Of a DNA stretch of 64,000 nt, positions 35,717 to 43,845 are shown one piece after another; positions within the stretch are counted from its first letter, which is position 1; every line of letters begins with the position of its first letter. The notes below the pieces were generated by a model. The model ran no database searches, had not been told where the DNA came from, and saw nothing but the letters and a program-made list of their open reading frames with translations. The position numbers were made by a program, and so were the translations under genes. Origin of the DNA: CAILZL01 sp049840395 (lineage in GTDB: Bacteria; Pseudomonadota; Gammaproteobacteria; Steroidobacterales; Steroidobacteraceae); contig JASGLD010000006.1 in assembly GCA_049840395.1 (NCBI GenBank), positions 186,001 to 250,000 on the forward strand, written 5' to 3'.

Positions 35717-37012
35717 ATGAACAGACGTTCCTTATTTTCATGGGCATTCATTCTATTCGCTGCGTTGTTGTGTAGCGCATGCGGCGGCAGCGACGACAGC
35801 AGCAGCTCATCGTCAAGCAACACCTATGTGAGGTTGGTCAATGCCACGCAGGTCAACAATTTGAAACTGACGGTTTCCTCCACCACCAGCGCATCGGGCA
35901 TCAGCTCAGGCAGCGCCAGCGACTACGCGTCGATGACCGCCGCCACTTACTCGGCCATCGTCAGCGTCGACGACGGCTCGCTGTCAACTTCAAGCTCCAC
36001 TTCGTTGACGATGTCTGCGGACACTTATTATTCGGTGGTCGCCTATGCACGTGGCGGGCAAATCAAATTGCTGATACTCACCGACACCGTCAGCACACCC
36101 GCCACAGGCTTTGCCGCGCTCACCATCGCCAATGCCGGCACCGATGCGGGCAACGTAGATGTATACACAGTATCGCCGGGCACTTCTGTCACCAGCGACA
36201 TGTCGCCTACCTTCTCCAGCGTCAGCGCCGGCAGCAGCAGTCTCACCAACTCGATCAGCGCTGGCACCTATGACATCGTGGTCACGGCCAGTAGCAAACC
36301 CAACGACGTACGTCTAACCATGTCGTCGGTCACATTGACCAGCACTGAAGTCGCCACGTTGACTTTGACCAGCACCAGCGGTGGCTCCCTGGTCGACGGC
36401 GCCATGATTCAACAGAAAGGCGCGGTGCAGCTCTATCCGGCCAACAAGGCTCGTGTACGGGTAGTGGCCGCCTTTGCCGCCGGTACTGCGAATCCGACTG
36501 TAGCCGCCAGTATTGGCGGCACTACGCTCAACTCGGTGACTGCCCCTTCCATTGGCACCTACACACTGGTGCCGGCCAATTCCTCCACCTATACCGTCGG
36601 CGTCAATGGTGTAACGCTGGGTACCTTGCCTAGCCAGATCTTCGCCAGCGGTGGCGACTACTCCATTCTGGTGTTCGGCACCGATGTAAATAGCGCCTCG
36701 GTTGAAGTGTTGACCGATAACAATCAGCTGCCGAGTAGCGGCGCCAAGATTCGTCTGATCAACGGTGCGGTATCTACCGCCGGCATCTCGCTCAGCGCCA
36801 ACTACGTGCCACTGTTCTCCGAACAGAGCTATGGCACTGCGTCCGACTATGTAGGCATCACCACCGGCTCAACGTTGTTCCAACTGACCTCACCGGTGAC
36901 TGCGTTTAGCAGCTATAGCGCGACGGTCACCGTGCTCAGCGGCGGCGTGTATTCGTTGTTCGTACTGGGCAACACCACTAGCGCCATCGAAGTACTCAGC
37001 AAGGACAAGTAA
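35717..37012 (+). CDS. DUF4397-type surface lipoprotein
   Basis: The 431-residue product has a lipoprotein signal (FAALLCSACGGSDDS; lipidated Cys at residue 22) followed by a Ser-rich linker. Two DUF4397 beta domains can be outlined, with similar openings YVRLVNATQVNNLKL and KARVRVVAAFAAG, and a third segment KIRLINGAVSTAGISLSAN. The protein is dominated by Ser, Thr, Ala, Gly and Val, as in secreted beta-sandwich proteins. Its role is unknown; a surface location is inferred. GloB-like or transport motifs are absent. Confidence 0.82.
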   Translation: MNRRSLFSWAFILFAALLCSACGGSDDSSSSSSSNTYVRLVNATQVNNLKLTVSSTTSASGISSGSASDYASMTAATYSAIVSVDDGSLSTSSSTSLTMSADTYYSVVAYARGGQIKLLILTDTVSTPATGFAALTIANAGTDAGNVDVYTVSPGTSVTSDMSPTFSSVSAGSSSLTNSISAGTYDIVVTASSKPNDVRLTMSSVTLTSTEVATLTLTSTSGGSLVDGAMIQQKGAVQLYPANKARVRVVAAFAAGTANPTVAASIGGTTLNSVTAPSIGTYTLVPANSSTYTVGVNGVTLGTLPSQIFASGGDYSILVFGTDVNSASVEVLTDNNQLPSSGAKIRLINGAVSTAGISLSANYVPLFSEQSYGTASDYVGITTGSTLFQLTSPVTAFSSYSATVTVLSGGVYSLFVLGNTTSAIEVLSKDK

Positions 37013-37028
37013 ACACCGATTGGTACGG

Positions 37029-37054
37029 CGCATGCCGGCACTTGCCGGCATGCG
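37029..37054. terminator. Hairpin after the DUF4397 gene
   Basis: A perfect 12-base inverted repeat (CGCATGCCGGCA, two-base loop) lies 16 bases after the stop codon. There is no T-run, so termination efficiency is uncertain. Confidence 0.5.
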
Positions 37055-37112
37055 TCCGAGATACCACACTATGCCCATCCGCCGACTACAACCGGCACGA
37101 GGTTCGGGGCAT

Positions 37113-37553
37113 ATGGGCATCTACAATAATCTGCTGGTGGTCGTCGACCTGACACCCGAGAGCCATTTCATCATCGCCCGGGCGCAGGCGCTGGCCGCGG
37201 ACGGCGCAGCACTCAGCTTGATGCATGTAGTGGAATACATGCCGATGGAACCGATGGGCGAAACGGTGCTGCCCGCAGTGCAATTGGAAGGCGAGCTGGT
37301 GGCACGCGCCAAGGAAAAACTGGCGTTACTGGCTGCCGAGCATGGACTGACCCACAGCCGGCAGATCGTCACCATGGGCAACATCAAGACCGAGATCCAG
37401 AGCACCGCACAGCAATGCGCTGCCGATTTGATTGTAGTGGGCAACCATCCACGACGCGGGCTGAAAGCCTTGGTCAATTTCACAGAAGATGCCGTGCTAC
37501 ATGTTTCGCCCTGCGACGTGCTGGCGGTGCACTTGCCCAATCGCGCCGGCTGA
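37113..37553 (+). CDS. Universal stress protein family
   Basis: A 146-residue single UspA domain. I start it at ATG 37113 (MGIYNNLLVVVDLTPES), because GAGGTTCGGGG precedes it and upstream in-frame residues fall within a palindrome. The Usp core is present: ALSLMHVVEY, then CAADLIVVGNHPRRGLKALV and the C-terminal strand VSPCDVLAVHL. The ATP-binding loop GxxGxx(9)GS is not intact (GNHPRRGLKALVNFTED), so it may be of the UspA type that does not bind ATP. Confidence 0.88.
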   Translation: MGIYNNLLVVVDLTPESHFIIARAQALAADGAALSLMHVVEYMPMEPMGETVLPAVQLEGELVARAKEKLALLAAEHGLTHSRQIVTMGNIKTEIQSTAQQCAADLIVVGNHPRRGLKALVNFTEDAVLHVSPCDVLAVHLPNRAG

Positions 37554-37682
37554 TACATCTGCAGAGACGGCCCGATACGAAAGCGGCTACGCGGCTGCTA
37601 TATTCTGCATTCAGCGTAGGTTCCGTTAGCTACTTGCGCCACCGTCTTTCAACTTGCAGAACTCTATTCGCAGCGCCTCATC

Positions 37683-38069
37683 ATGAATAACAATGCCATT
37701 GCTCATCGGATTCGCGTCGATGTCAGCACCAACTACTTGGACGAGCAGTCCAAGCCCGATGAAGGCCGCTACGTGTTCGCATACACCATCACCATCCACA
37801 ATGAAGGCACGGTCCCCGCCAAGCTGCTGACGCGGCACTGGCTGATCACCGATGCCAACGGCAAAGTACAAGAAGTACGTGGCGACGGCGTAGTGGGCGA
37901 GCAGCCGCACTTGCAACCCGGCCAGGGCTTCCGCTATTCCAGTCACTCGGTGATCGAAACGCCGGTGGGCGCGATGCAGGGCAGCTACCAGATGGTGGCC
38001 GACGACGGCGCGCGCTTCGATGCCGAAATTGCGCCATTCCGTCTGGCCAAGCCCGGCCTACTTCACTAA
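37683..38069 (+). CDS. apaG: ApaG family protein (Co2+/Mg2+ efflux-linked)
   Basis: ApaG is a small fibronectin-III-like protein of unclear function, genetically linked to cobalt resistance and magnesium efflux. The 128-residue product shows VDVSTNYLDEQSKPDEGRYV, then YTITIHNEGTVPAKLLTRHWLI, VVGEQPHLQPGQGFRYSS and GAMQGSYQMVADDG, the full family pattern. It stands six bases before apaH, the usual rsmA-apaG-apaH order, though here the DUF4397 and Usp genes have been inserted after rsmA. Confidence 0.94.
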   Translation: MNNNAIAHRIRVDVSTNYLDEQSKPDEGRYVFAYTITIHNEGTVPAKLLTRHWLITDANGKVQEVRGDGVVGEQPHLQPGQGFRYSSHSVIETPVGAMQGSYQMVADDGARFDAEIAPFRLAKPGLLH

Positions 38070-38075
38070 TCCATC

Positions 38076-38918
38076 ATGGCCGTTTACGCCATTGGTGACA
38101 TTCAAGGTTGCTGCGACGAATTTGAACTGCTGCTGACGCGTCTGCAATTCGATCCGCAACAGGATCGACTCTGGCTGACCGGTGACTTAGTCAATCGCGG
38201 CCCACGTTCGCTGGACACACTGCGCCTGGTTAAATCATTGGGCGGGGCGGCCATCACTGTGCTGGGCAATCACGATCTGCACCTGCTGGCCATCGCCCTC
38301 GATCCAGAAGCCAAGCGCAAAAGCAAAGATACGCTCGACGATATTCTCACCGCGCCGGATCGCGATGAGCTGTTGCATTGGTTGCGCCACCAACCGCTGC
38401 TGCATCACGATGCCGACCTCAACCTGACAATGATTCATGCCGGCCTACCGCCGCAATGGGATCTACCTCAAGCCATCGCCTGCGCACGGGAAGTGGAAAC
38501 CGCCTTGCGCGATCCTCAGCAAGCCGTGGCCTTGTTTCAACACATGTACGGCGATGACCCCGACCGTTGGAGCGATGATCTACAGGGCTTCTCACGACTG
38601 CGTTTCATCACCAATTGCCTGACCCGCTTACGCGCCTGCACCGAGAACGGCAAATTGAAACTCAAGGCCAAAGGCGCTCCCGATCAACTGGAATCCGGCC
38701 TGTATCCCTGGTTTCGTGTGCCCAAGCGTCGCAGCGGTAACGAACGCATCATCTTCGGTCATTGGTCGGCCTTAGGTTTTCATAACGGCGATAACGTTCT
38801 GGCTCTGGACACGGGATGCGTATGGGGTGGACAGCTATGCGCCACTGCCATTGATAGACCTGATGCAAAGCCGGTGCTGGTCGAGTCCATCTCCGGTGGA
38901 TTGCCGATAGAAGAATGA
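38076..38918 (+). CDS. apaH: Symmetrical bis(5'-nucleosyl)-tetraphosphatase ApaH
   Basis: ApaH hydrolyses Ap4A to two ADP and also removes Np4 caps from mRNA. The 280-residue metallophosphatase has YAIGDIQGCCDEFE (GDIQG, first metal), LTGDLVNRGPRSLDTL (GDxVxRG), VLGNHDLHLLAIAL (GNHD) and a C-terminal IFGHWSALGF. It is the last gene of this cluster before the repeat element. Confidence 0.95.
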   Translation: MAVYAIGDIQGCCDEFELLLTRLQFDPQQDRLWLTGDLVNRGPRSLDTLRLVKSLGGAAITVLGNHDLHLLAIALDPEAKRKSKDTLDDILTAPDRDELLHWLRHQPLLHHDADLNLTMIHAGLPPQWDLPQAIACAREVETALRDPQQAVALFQHMYGDDPDRWSDDLQGFSRLRFITNCLTRLRACTENGKLKLKAKGAPDQLESGLYPWFRVPKRRSGNERIIFGHWSALGFHNGDNVLALDTGCVWGGQLCATAIDRPDAKPVLVESISGGLPIEE

Positions 38919-38977
38919 CGATAGGTAATTAAAGCGTTGACTCGCTTTATTAACATCTAACAACCATGTCACTGTAA

Positions 38978-39089
38978 GCGCTCAGGTCTGGGACTGGTTT
39001 TCCAGACCGTCGCGCGGAGGGATCCGCGCGCCGAGCTTACAGGGATGTACTTGTAGCGTGTCTGGAAAACCAGTCCCAGACCTGAGCGC
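38978..39089. repeat. Inverted-repeat element B with internal double hairpin
   Basis: Perfect 30-base outer arms (38978-39007 and 39060-39089, GCGCTCAGGTCTGGGACTGG...) enclose 52 bases with two hairpins, CGCGCGGAGGGATCCGCGCG and TACAGGGATGTA. The internal order and spacing match element A at 28544 although the outer arms have largely diverged. It lies between apaH and the convergent secreted protein and could also serve as a terminator for both. Confidence 0.78.
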
Positions 39090-39141
39090 GATCGAAGCTG
39101 CTGAACTCGACTCTTGATCCTGTCCTAGATAGGAAAGCGAA

Positions 39142-39678
39142 CTAACGCTTCGCTTCCGGCACTGCCACCAAAGCCTGCACACGTAAAGTTCGTTGCCCAG
39201 CCGAAGCATGGCCCGGCACACAGACCAGATTGTCGCCCTGCGCCTTCAACTGCAATGCCGGCAACACGCGATCACGCACCTGCTCCAATAATTCGCACTC
39301 ACCCGAACCGATGTCACCGGGCCGCATCGACTTCAACGTGACTGTGGCAGGGGCAGCATTGAAGGACTCGCCACTGGCATCGCCCGCCACGGGCAACGCC
39401 ACCTTGATGCGCGTCATCAACATGCGACTGATATCCTCACCGGCACAACCCAGCACCGACACCGACACATCCGCACGCGCCCCCAGCTGCTTGAGAAGCT
39501 CTTCCATGCGTTGTCGTAAACCATCGCAACTGTAGTAGGTCGTAAAACCCATGTAGGAAAAATTCAACTCATAGGCCTGCCAGCGGGCCTGCACCTGCGC
39601 CGATTCCACAGCAACGGCCGGAAGCGTAGTTAACAAGCCGCCCGCCAATGCGACCACCCAGCAACGATAAGCTTTCAT
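39142..39678 (-). CDS. Secreted protein of unknown function with conserved-looking cysteines
   Basis: I start it at ATG 39678 (MKAYRCWVVALAGGLLTTLP), which gives a 178-residue protein with a signal peptide; the frame stays open further upstream, but that part looks non-coding and reaches into the divergent dioxygenase gene. The mature part has TTYYSCDGLRQRMEELLKQLGA, VLGCAGEDIS, GECELLEQVRDRVLP and NLVCVPGHA, with four Cys that could form two disulfides. I do not recognise the family. It is convergent with apaH and divergent from the kynurenine operon. Confidence 0.72.
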   Translation of the reverse strand: MKAYRCWVVALAGGLLTTLPAVAVESAQVQARWQAYELNFSYMGFTTYYSCDGLRQRMEELLKQLGARADVSVSVLGCAGEDISRMLMTRIKVALPVAGDASGESFNAAPATVTLKSMRPGDIGSGECELLEQVRDRVLPALQLKAQGDNLVCVPGHASAGQRTLRVQALVAVPEAKR

Positions 39679-39781
39679 GGCGAACTCCACGTAGTTGCGT
39701 TGGGATATATCTTGCGCTTTCGCCATTGCGATACAAGCTGCACTGCGGCACAGTTGCTCACAGCCTGAACCGGAATCCGCC

Positions 39782-40303
39782 ATGCCCCTGCAAGCCTTCA
39801 ACCTACAGAAATGGATCGACGAACACCGCGAATATCTGCGACCGCCCGTGGGCAATCGCCTGGTATTCCGCGACTCGGCGTTCATTGTCATGGTGGTGGG
39901 CGGCCCTAACTCGCGCACCGATTATCACGTCGATCCCAGCGAAGAGCTGTTTTATCAGCTCGAAGGCCAGATGACGCTAAAGACCATACAGGACGGCAAC
40001 CCTGTGGACGTATTGATCGGGCCCGGCGATATTTTTCTGCTGCCGGCCAATATGCCGCATTCACCGCGCCGCCCCGCCAATACAGTCGGATTGGTAGTGG
40101 AACGCGCACGCCGGCCGGAAGAGATTGAAGGCTTCATCTGGTACTGCGAACAATGCAATCACAAACTCTATGAAGAGTATCTGCATATCTCGGATATCGA
40201 GACGCAGTTGCCGCCGGTGTTCGATCGTTTCTACAGCTCCACCGCGAATCGCACCTGTAAGCAGTGCGGTACCGTAATGCCATTGCCGGCCAAGCGCCCC
40301 TAG
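39782..40303 (+). CDS. 3-hydroxyanthranilate 3,4-dioxygenase
   Basis: This cupin dioxygenase opens the ring of 3-hydroxyanthranilate, giving the precursor of quinolinate. Start ATG 39782 gives 173 residues. Iron ligands lie in TDYHVDPSEELFYQLEGQ (His and Glu) and in LPANMPHSPRRP (His). The C-terminal pair of CxxC motifs (CEQC and CKQC) forms the rubredoxin-like site of the bacterial enzyme. It heads a four-gene kynurenine operon; only tryptophan dioxygenase and quinolinate phosphoribosyltransferase are missing from this window. Confidence 0.94.
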   Translation: MPLQAFNLQKWIDEHREYLRPPVGNRLVFRDSAFIVMVVGGPNSRTDYHVDPSEELFYQLEGQMTLKTIQDGNPVDVLIGPGDIFLLPANMPHSPRRPANTVGLVVERARRPEEIEGFIWYCEQCNHKLYEEYLHISDIETQLPPVFDRFYSSTANRTCKQCGTVMPLPAKRP

Positions 40304-40326
40304 TAGATAGATACATAGAACATTCG

Positions 40327-41103
40327 ATGAACAGCATTAGCGTGGAAATCGCCGGTCGGGTTTATCGTGCGACAAATACCGCGCTCGACATTTCCATTCC
40401 GCTGCGCTTCGACACAACGCAACTGCAAGCCTATGGCGCACCCGCCGCGCAAGCCGAGACCTATGCCATCGGCAATTTCATCGGTGACGTGGCGCGTGGC
40501 GGCAGCTGCAATTGTCAGCGTTACCACATCACGCCGCATTGCAACGGCACCCATACCGAGAGCGTTGGTCATGTAACGCGCGATGCGCACGCAGTGAATG
40601 CACTGGCACAAAGCGGCTTGATGTTGGCTCGCCTGATCACAGTTGATCCGGCTACTCAGGCTTCAGGAGATCGCGTGATACGTCTGCAAGATATGCAGTC
40701 AACAGCAAACCCTGACTTGACCACTTCCGCATTGATTGTGCGCACGCTGCCGAATACGACTGACAAACTTACACGCAACTATGATGCAGGCAATCCGCCT
40801 GCCTACTTCGAACCCACAGTGCTGGCCTGGCTGGCTGAAATCGGCATTGAACACTTGTTGGTGGATGTGCCATCGGTGGATCGCATGGACGATGGCGGCC
40901 ACTTGTTGGCGCATCGCGCTTTTTGGGGATTGCCTGCCGGCGAAACGTTCGCGGCACATGCGCAGCGGCCGCAGGCAACCATTACCGAATTGATTTACGT
41001 GCCCACTGAAATTAGTGATGGCGACTATCTGCTCAGCCTGCAACTCGCTCCCTTCGTCAGCGACGCCACCCCCAGTCGACCGCTGCTGTTTCCCCTGATA
41101 TGA
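40327..41103 (+). CDS. Cyclase-family protein, probable arylformamidase
   Basis: The 258-residue protein resembles metal-dependent cyclases/kynurenine formamidases (COG1878). Its metal-site motif is altered: H71-C-N-G-T-H76-T-E78 to H82, against the usual HxGTHxDxPxH, with one extra residue and Glu for Asp. LAEIGIEHLLVDVPSVDRMDD in the second half is a family feature. It is longer than KynB (about 210). Its place between the 3-HAA dioxygenase and kynureninase genes suggests N-formylkynurenine hydrolysis, but a different activity is possible. Its stop overlaps kynU by four bases. Confidence 0.75.
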   Translation: MNSISVEIAGRVYRATNTALDISIPLRFDTTQLQAYGAPAAQAETYAIGNFIGDVARGGSCNCQRYHITPHCNGTHTESVGHVTRDAHAVNALAQSGLMLARLITVDPATQASGDRVIRLQDMQSTANPDLTTSALIVRTLPNTTDKLTRNYDAGNPPAYFEPTVLAWLAEIGIEHLLVDVPSVDRMDDGGHLLAHRAFWGLPAGETFAAHAQRPQATITELIYVPTEISDGDYLLSLQLAPFVSDATPSRPLLFPLI

Positions 41104-42407
41104 ACACACAAAACAATAACGTCAATGAATCTCGCAGCTGGTCACTAGAGCGCAGCACTGCCACCGCCCTGGACATCGCCGATCCATTGGCGCGTCAGCG
41201 CGCCAAATTTCATTTACCGATCAATACCGATGGCAATCCACAGACCTATCTCTGCGGTCATTCATTGGGCCTGCAACCCAAGAGCACGGCTGGATTGATC
41301 AATGAAGAATTGTTGGTATGGCAAACCCAGGCCGTCGAAGGACACTTTGGCAAACCGCGTCCCTGGTTGTCTTATCACGAACTGCTGACACCTGGCCTGG
41401 CCGAACTCACCGGCGCACTGCCCATTGAAGTCGTGGCCATGAATTCGCTCAGCGTCAACTTGCACTTATTGTTGACCAGCTTTTATCGCCCCACGACACA
41501 ACGTCGCAAGATATTGATCGAAGCCAGTGCCTTTCCTTCGGATCGTTATGCCGTGTGCTCGCAGCTGCAATTGCATGGTTACGATCCAGCCGATAACTTG
41601 CTGGAACTGCGTCCCCGTGCCGGTGAAGATCTATTGCGCACCGAAGATATCGTTGCTCTGCTGGAGCATGAGGGAGCAAGCATTGCCACGGTGCTACTAC
41701 CCGGCGTGCAATATCTGACCGGACAATGGTTGGATCTACCGGCCATCAGCCGCGTCGCACAACAGCAGGGATGTACAGTGGGCATTGATCTCGCGCATGC
41801 CATCGGCAATGTGCCGCTGCAATTGCATGACTGGAATATCGACTTCGCCGTATGGTGCAGCTACAAGTATTTGAACAGCGGTCCCGGCTCTATCGGCGGC
41901 GCCTTCGTGCATGAACGTCATGCACACAACTTCGATTTACCGCGCCTGGCCGGCTGGTGGGGACATGACAAAACCACACGCTTCAACATGCCGCAAAATT
42001 TTGTACCGCTGCCCGGCGCAGAGGGCTGGCAATTGTCCAACCCACCCATCCTGGCCTGTGCACCGTTGCTGGCGTCGTTGCAAATCTTTCAGGACGCAGG
42101 CATCAAGGCTCTGCGCAAGAAATCGTTGCAATTGACCGCCTATCTCGAGCACTTGCTGCAAGCACAGCTGGCCGGTCGCATCAGCCTGATCACGCCCAAG
42201 GATGCTGCTGCGCGCGGTTGTCAGTTGTCATTGCGCCTACACTGCGAGCGCGAACAGGCCCGCAAGGTGCATCAACAACTGCTGCTGCAAGGCCTCATCT
42301 GTGACTGGCGCGAACCTGATGTTATCCGCGTGACGCCCATCCCCCTGTACAACCGGCACGTGGACGTATGGCAGTTTGTGCAGGCATTGCAGGCATTACT
42401 GGCATGA
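41100..42407 (+). CDS. kynU: Kynureninase
   Basis: KynU is a PLP enzyme that splits kynurenine or 3-hydroxykynurenine to (3-hydroxy)anthranilate and alanine. The 435-residue protein shows LCGHSLGLQPKS near the start, DLAHAIGNVPLQLHDWNIDFAV (PLP-pyridine Asp), and the Schiff-base Lys in WCSYKYLNSGPGSIGGAFVH. The start overlaps the preceding gene by ATGA and the stop overlaps kmo by ATGA, so translation is probably coupled. Confidence 0.95.
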   Translation: MNTQNNNVNESRSWSLERSTATALDIADPLARQRAKFHLPINTDGNPQTYLCGHSLGLQPKSTAGLINEELLVWQTQAVEGHFGKPRPWLSYHELLTPGLAELTGALPIEVVAMNSLSVNLHLLLTSFYRPTTQRRKILIEASAFPSDRYAVCSQLQLHGYDPADNLLELRPRAGEDLLRTEDIVALLEHEGASIATVLLPGVQYLTGQWLDLPAISRVAQQQGCTVGIDLAHAIGNVPLQLHDWNIDFAVWCSYKYLNSGPGSIGGAFVHERHAHNFDLPRLAGWWGHDKTTRFNMPQNFVPLPGAEGWQLSNPPILACAPLLASLQIFQDAGIKALRKKSLQLTAYLEHLLQAQLAGRISLITPKDAAARGCQLSLRLHCEREQARKVHQQLLLQGLICDWREPDVIRVTPIPLYNRHVDVWQFVQALQALLA

Positions 42408-43768
42408 CCGAGCAACGCACTGTCACTGTACTGGGCGCAGGTTTGGCCGGCTGTCTGATGACCATTCTGCTGGCACGACGCGGTGTCAAAGTGCGCCTGC
42501 TCGAACGGCGTCCAGACCTGCGTAAACATCGTCTATCGGCCGGACGCTCCATCAATCTGGCGTTGGCCGATCGCGGCATTCATGCGCTTAAGTCCGCCGG
42601 TGTCTATGCCGAAGTCGAACCTTTGCTGATCACCATGCCCGGTCGATGTCTGCACGATCTCAATGGCGGCACTCAATTCGTGCGCTACGGACAACGCGAA
42701 CACGAAGTCATTTATTCGGTATCACGCCCCGGATTGAATGCCGTGCTACTCAACCATGCCGAACAACTACCTGGCGTGGAACTGCAATTTGGCGTCGAAT
42801 GCATCAGCTTGGATTTTTCACAGCAACGACTGACGGTACGAGATCACGATTCGTCCAGATCCAGCACCGTTAATTTCGAGCGACTCATCGCTGCCGATGG
42901 CGTCAATTCCATTGCCAGACAGACGCTACTGAAAACCGCACAAGGCAATGCCACCACCGAAATGCTGACGCATGGCTACAAGGAATTGACGCTGCCCGCC
43001 GATACCAATGGCCAACATCAAATGGAACGCCAGGCTCTGCACATCTGGCCGCGCGGCGGCTTCATGCTGATTGCGCTGCCCAATCTGGATGGCTCGTTCA
43101 CCGTCACCCTGTTCCTGCCATTCGACAGTTCGCCCGAGAACCCACATAGTTTTGCCAGCCTGCACGATGCCATCGGTATCGAACGATTCTTTCAGCAATA
43201 CTTTGCCGATGCTCTGGCATTGATGCCAAATCTGGCGCGTGAATTCCTGGAACATCCCACCGGCAAGATGAATACGGTGCGTAGCTCACGCTGGGCCAAT
43301 GCCAATGCCGCTTTGATCGGTGATGCCGCACACGCCATCGTGCCCTTTCATGGTCAGGGCATGAACTGCGCCTTCGAAGACTGCCTGGAACTGGATATGT
43401 TGTTGCAACAGCATCCCTTCAGCATCGCCGGCGAAAAATTCGAACGCAGTCGCAAACCCAATGCCAATGCCATCGCGGATATGGCGCTGGAGAATTACAT
43501 CGAGATGCGCGATACCGTTCGGCACCCCAAATTCCTACTACAGAAACAACTGGCGTTTGAATTGGAGCGACGCTTTCCACAGCGCTTCGTACCGCGCTAT
43601 TCCATGGTGATGTTTCATCATGAAATTCCCTACGCACAGGCTTACGAACGCGGGCGGATTCAGGTGCAAATACTGGATTCGCTCAGTCGCGATCACACCG
43701 AGCTGGGACAAATTGACTGGCAAGCGGCAGCAACGCTAGTAGAAACACAACTGGCGCCGCTTGAGTAA
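42404..43768 (+). CDS. kmo: Kynurenine 3-monooxygenase
   Basis: Kmo is an FAD enzyme hydroxylating kynurenine at C3. I start at ATG 42404 (MTEQRTVTVLGAG), the ATGA overlap with kynU; an upstream in-frame GTG or ATG would overlap more. It shows the GxGxxG dinucleotide fold VLGAGLAGCLMTILLARRG, LSAGRSINLALADRG, and the second FAD motif IGDAAHAIVPFHGQGMNCAFED. Length is 454 residues, without the long membrane tail of the eukaryotic enzyme. Kmo plus 3-HAA dioxygenase points to de novo NAD synthesis rather than the anthranilate route. Confidence 0.95.
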   Translation: MTEQRTVTVLGAGLAGCLMTILLARRGVKVRLLERRPDLRKHRLSAGRSINLALADRGIHALKSAGVYAEVEPLLITMPGRCLHDLNGGTQFVRYGQREHEVIYSVSRPGLNAVLLNHAEQLPGVELQFGVECISLDFSQQRLTVRDHDSSRSSTVNFERLIAADGVNSIARQTLLKTAQGNATTEMLTHGYKELTLPADTNGQHQMERQALHIWPRGGFMLIALPNLDGSFTVTLFLPFDSSPENPHSFASLHDAIGIERFFQQYFADALALMPNLAREFLEHPTGKMNTVRSSRWANANAALIGDAAHAIVPFHGQGMNCAFEDCLELDMLLQQHPFSIAGEKFERSRKPNANAIADMALENYIEMRDTVRHPKFLLQKQLAFELERRFPQRFVPRYSMVMFHHEIPYAQAYERGRIQVQILDSLSRDHTELGQIDWQAAATLVETQLAPLE

Positions 43769-43810
43769 CCAAACAGCTGCAGTTAGTGCATGAATCAATG
43801 TCATTCATTG

Positions 43811-43838
43811 CAGCCTCTATTTAATTTGAAAGAGGCTG
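43811..43838. terminator. Hairpin between convergent kmo and glycosyltransferase genes
   Basis: CAGCCTCT pairs with AGAGGCTG around a 12-base AT loop, placed between the two convergent stops. It probably acts in both directions, though T-runs are short. Confidence 0.6.
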
Positions 43839-43845
43839 AATAATT

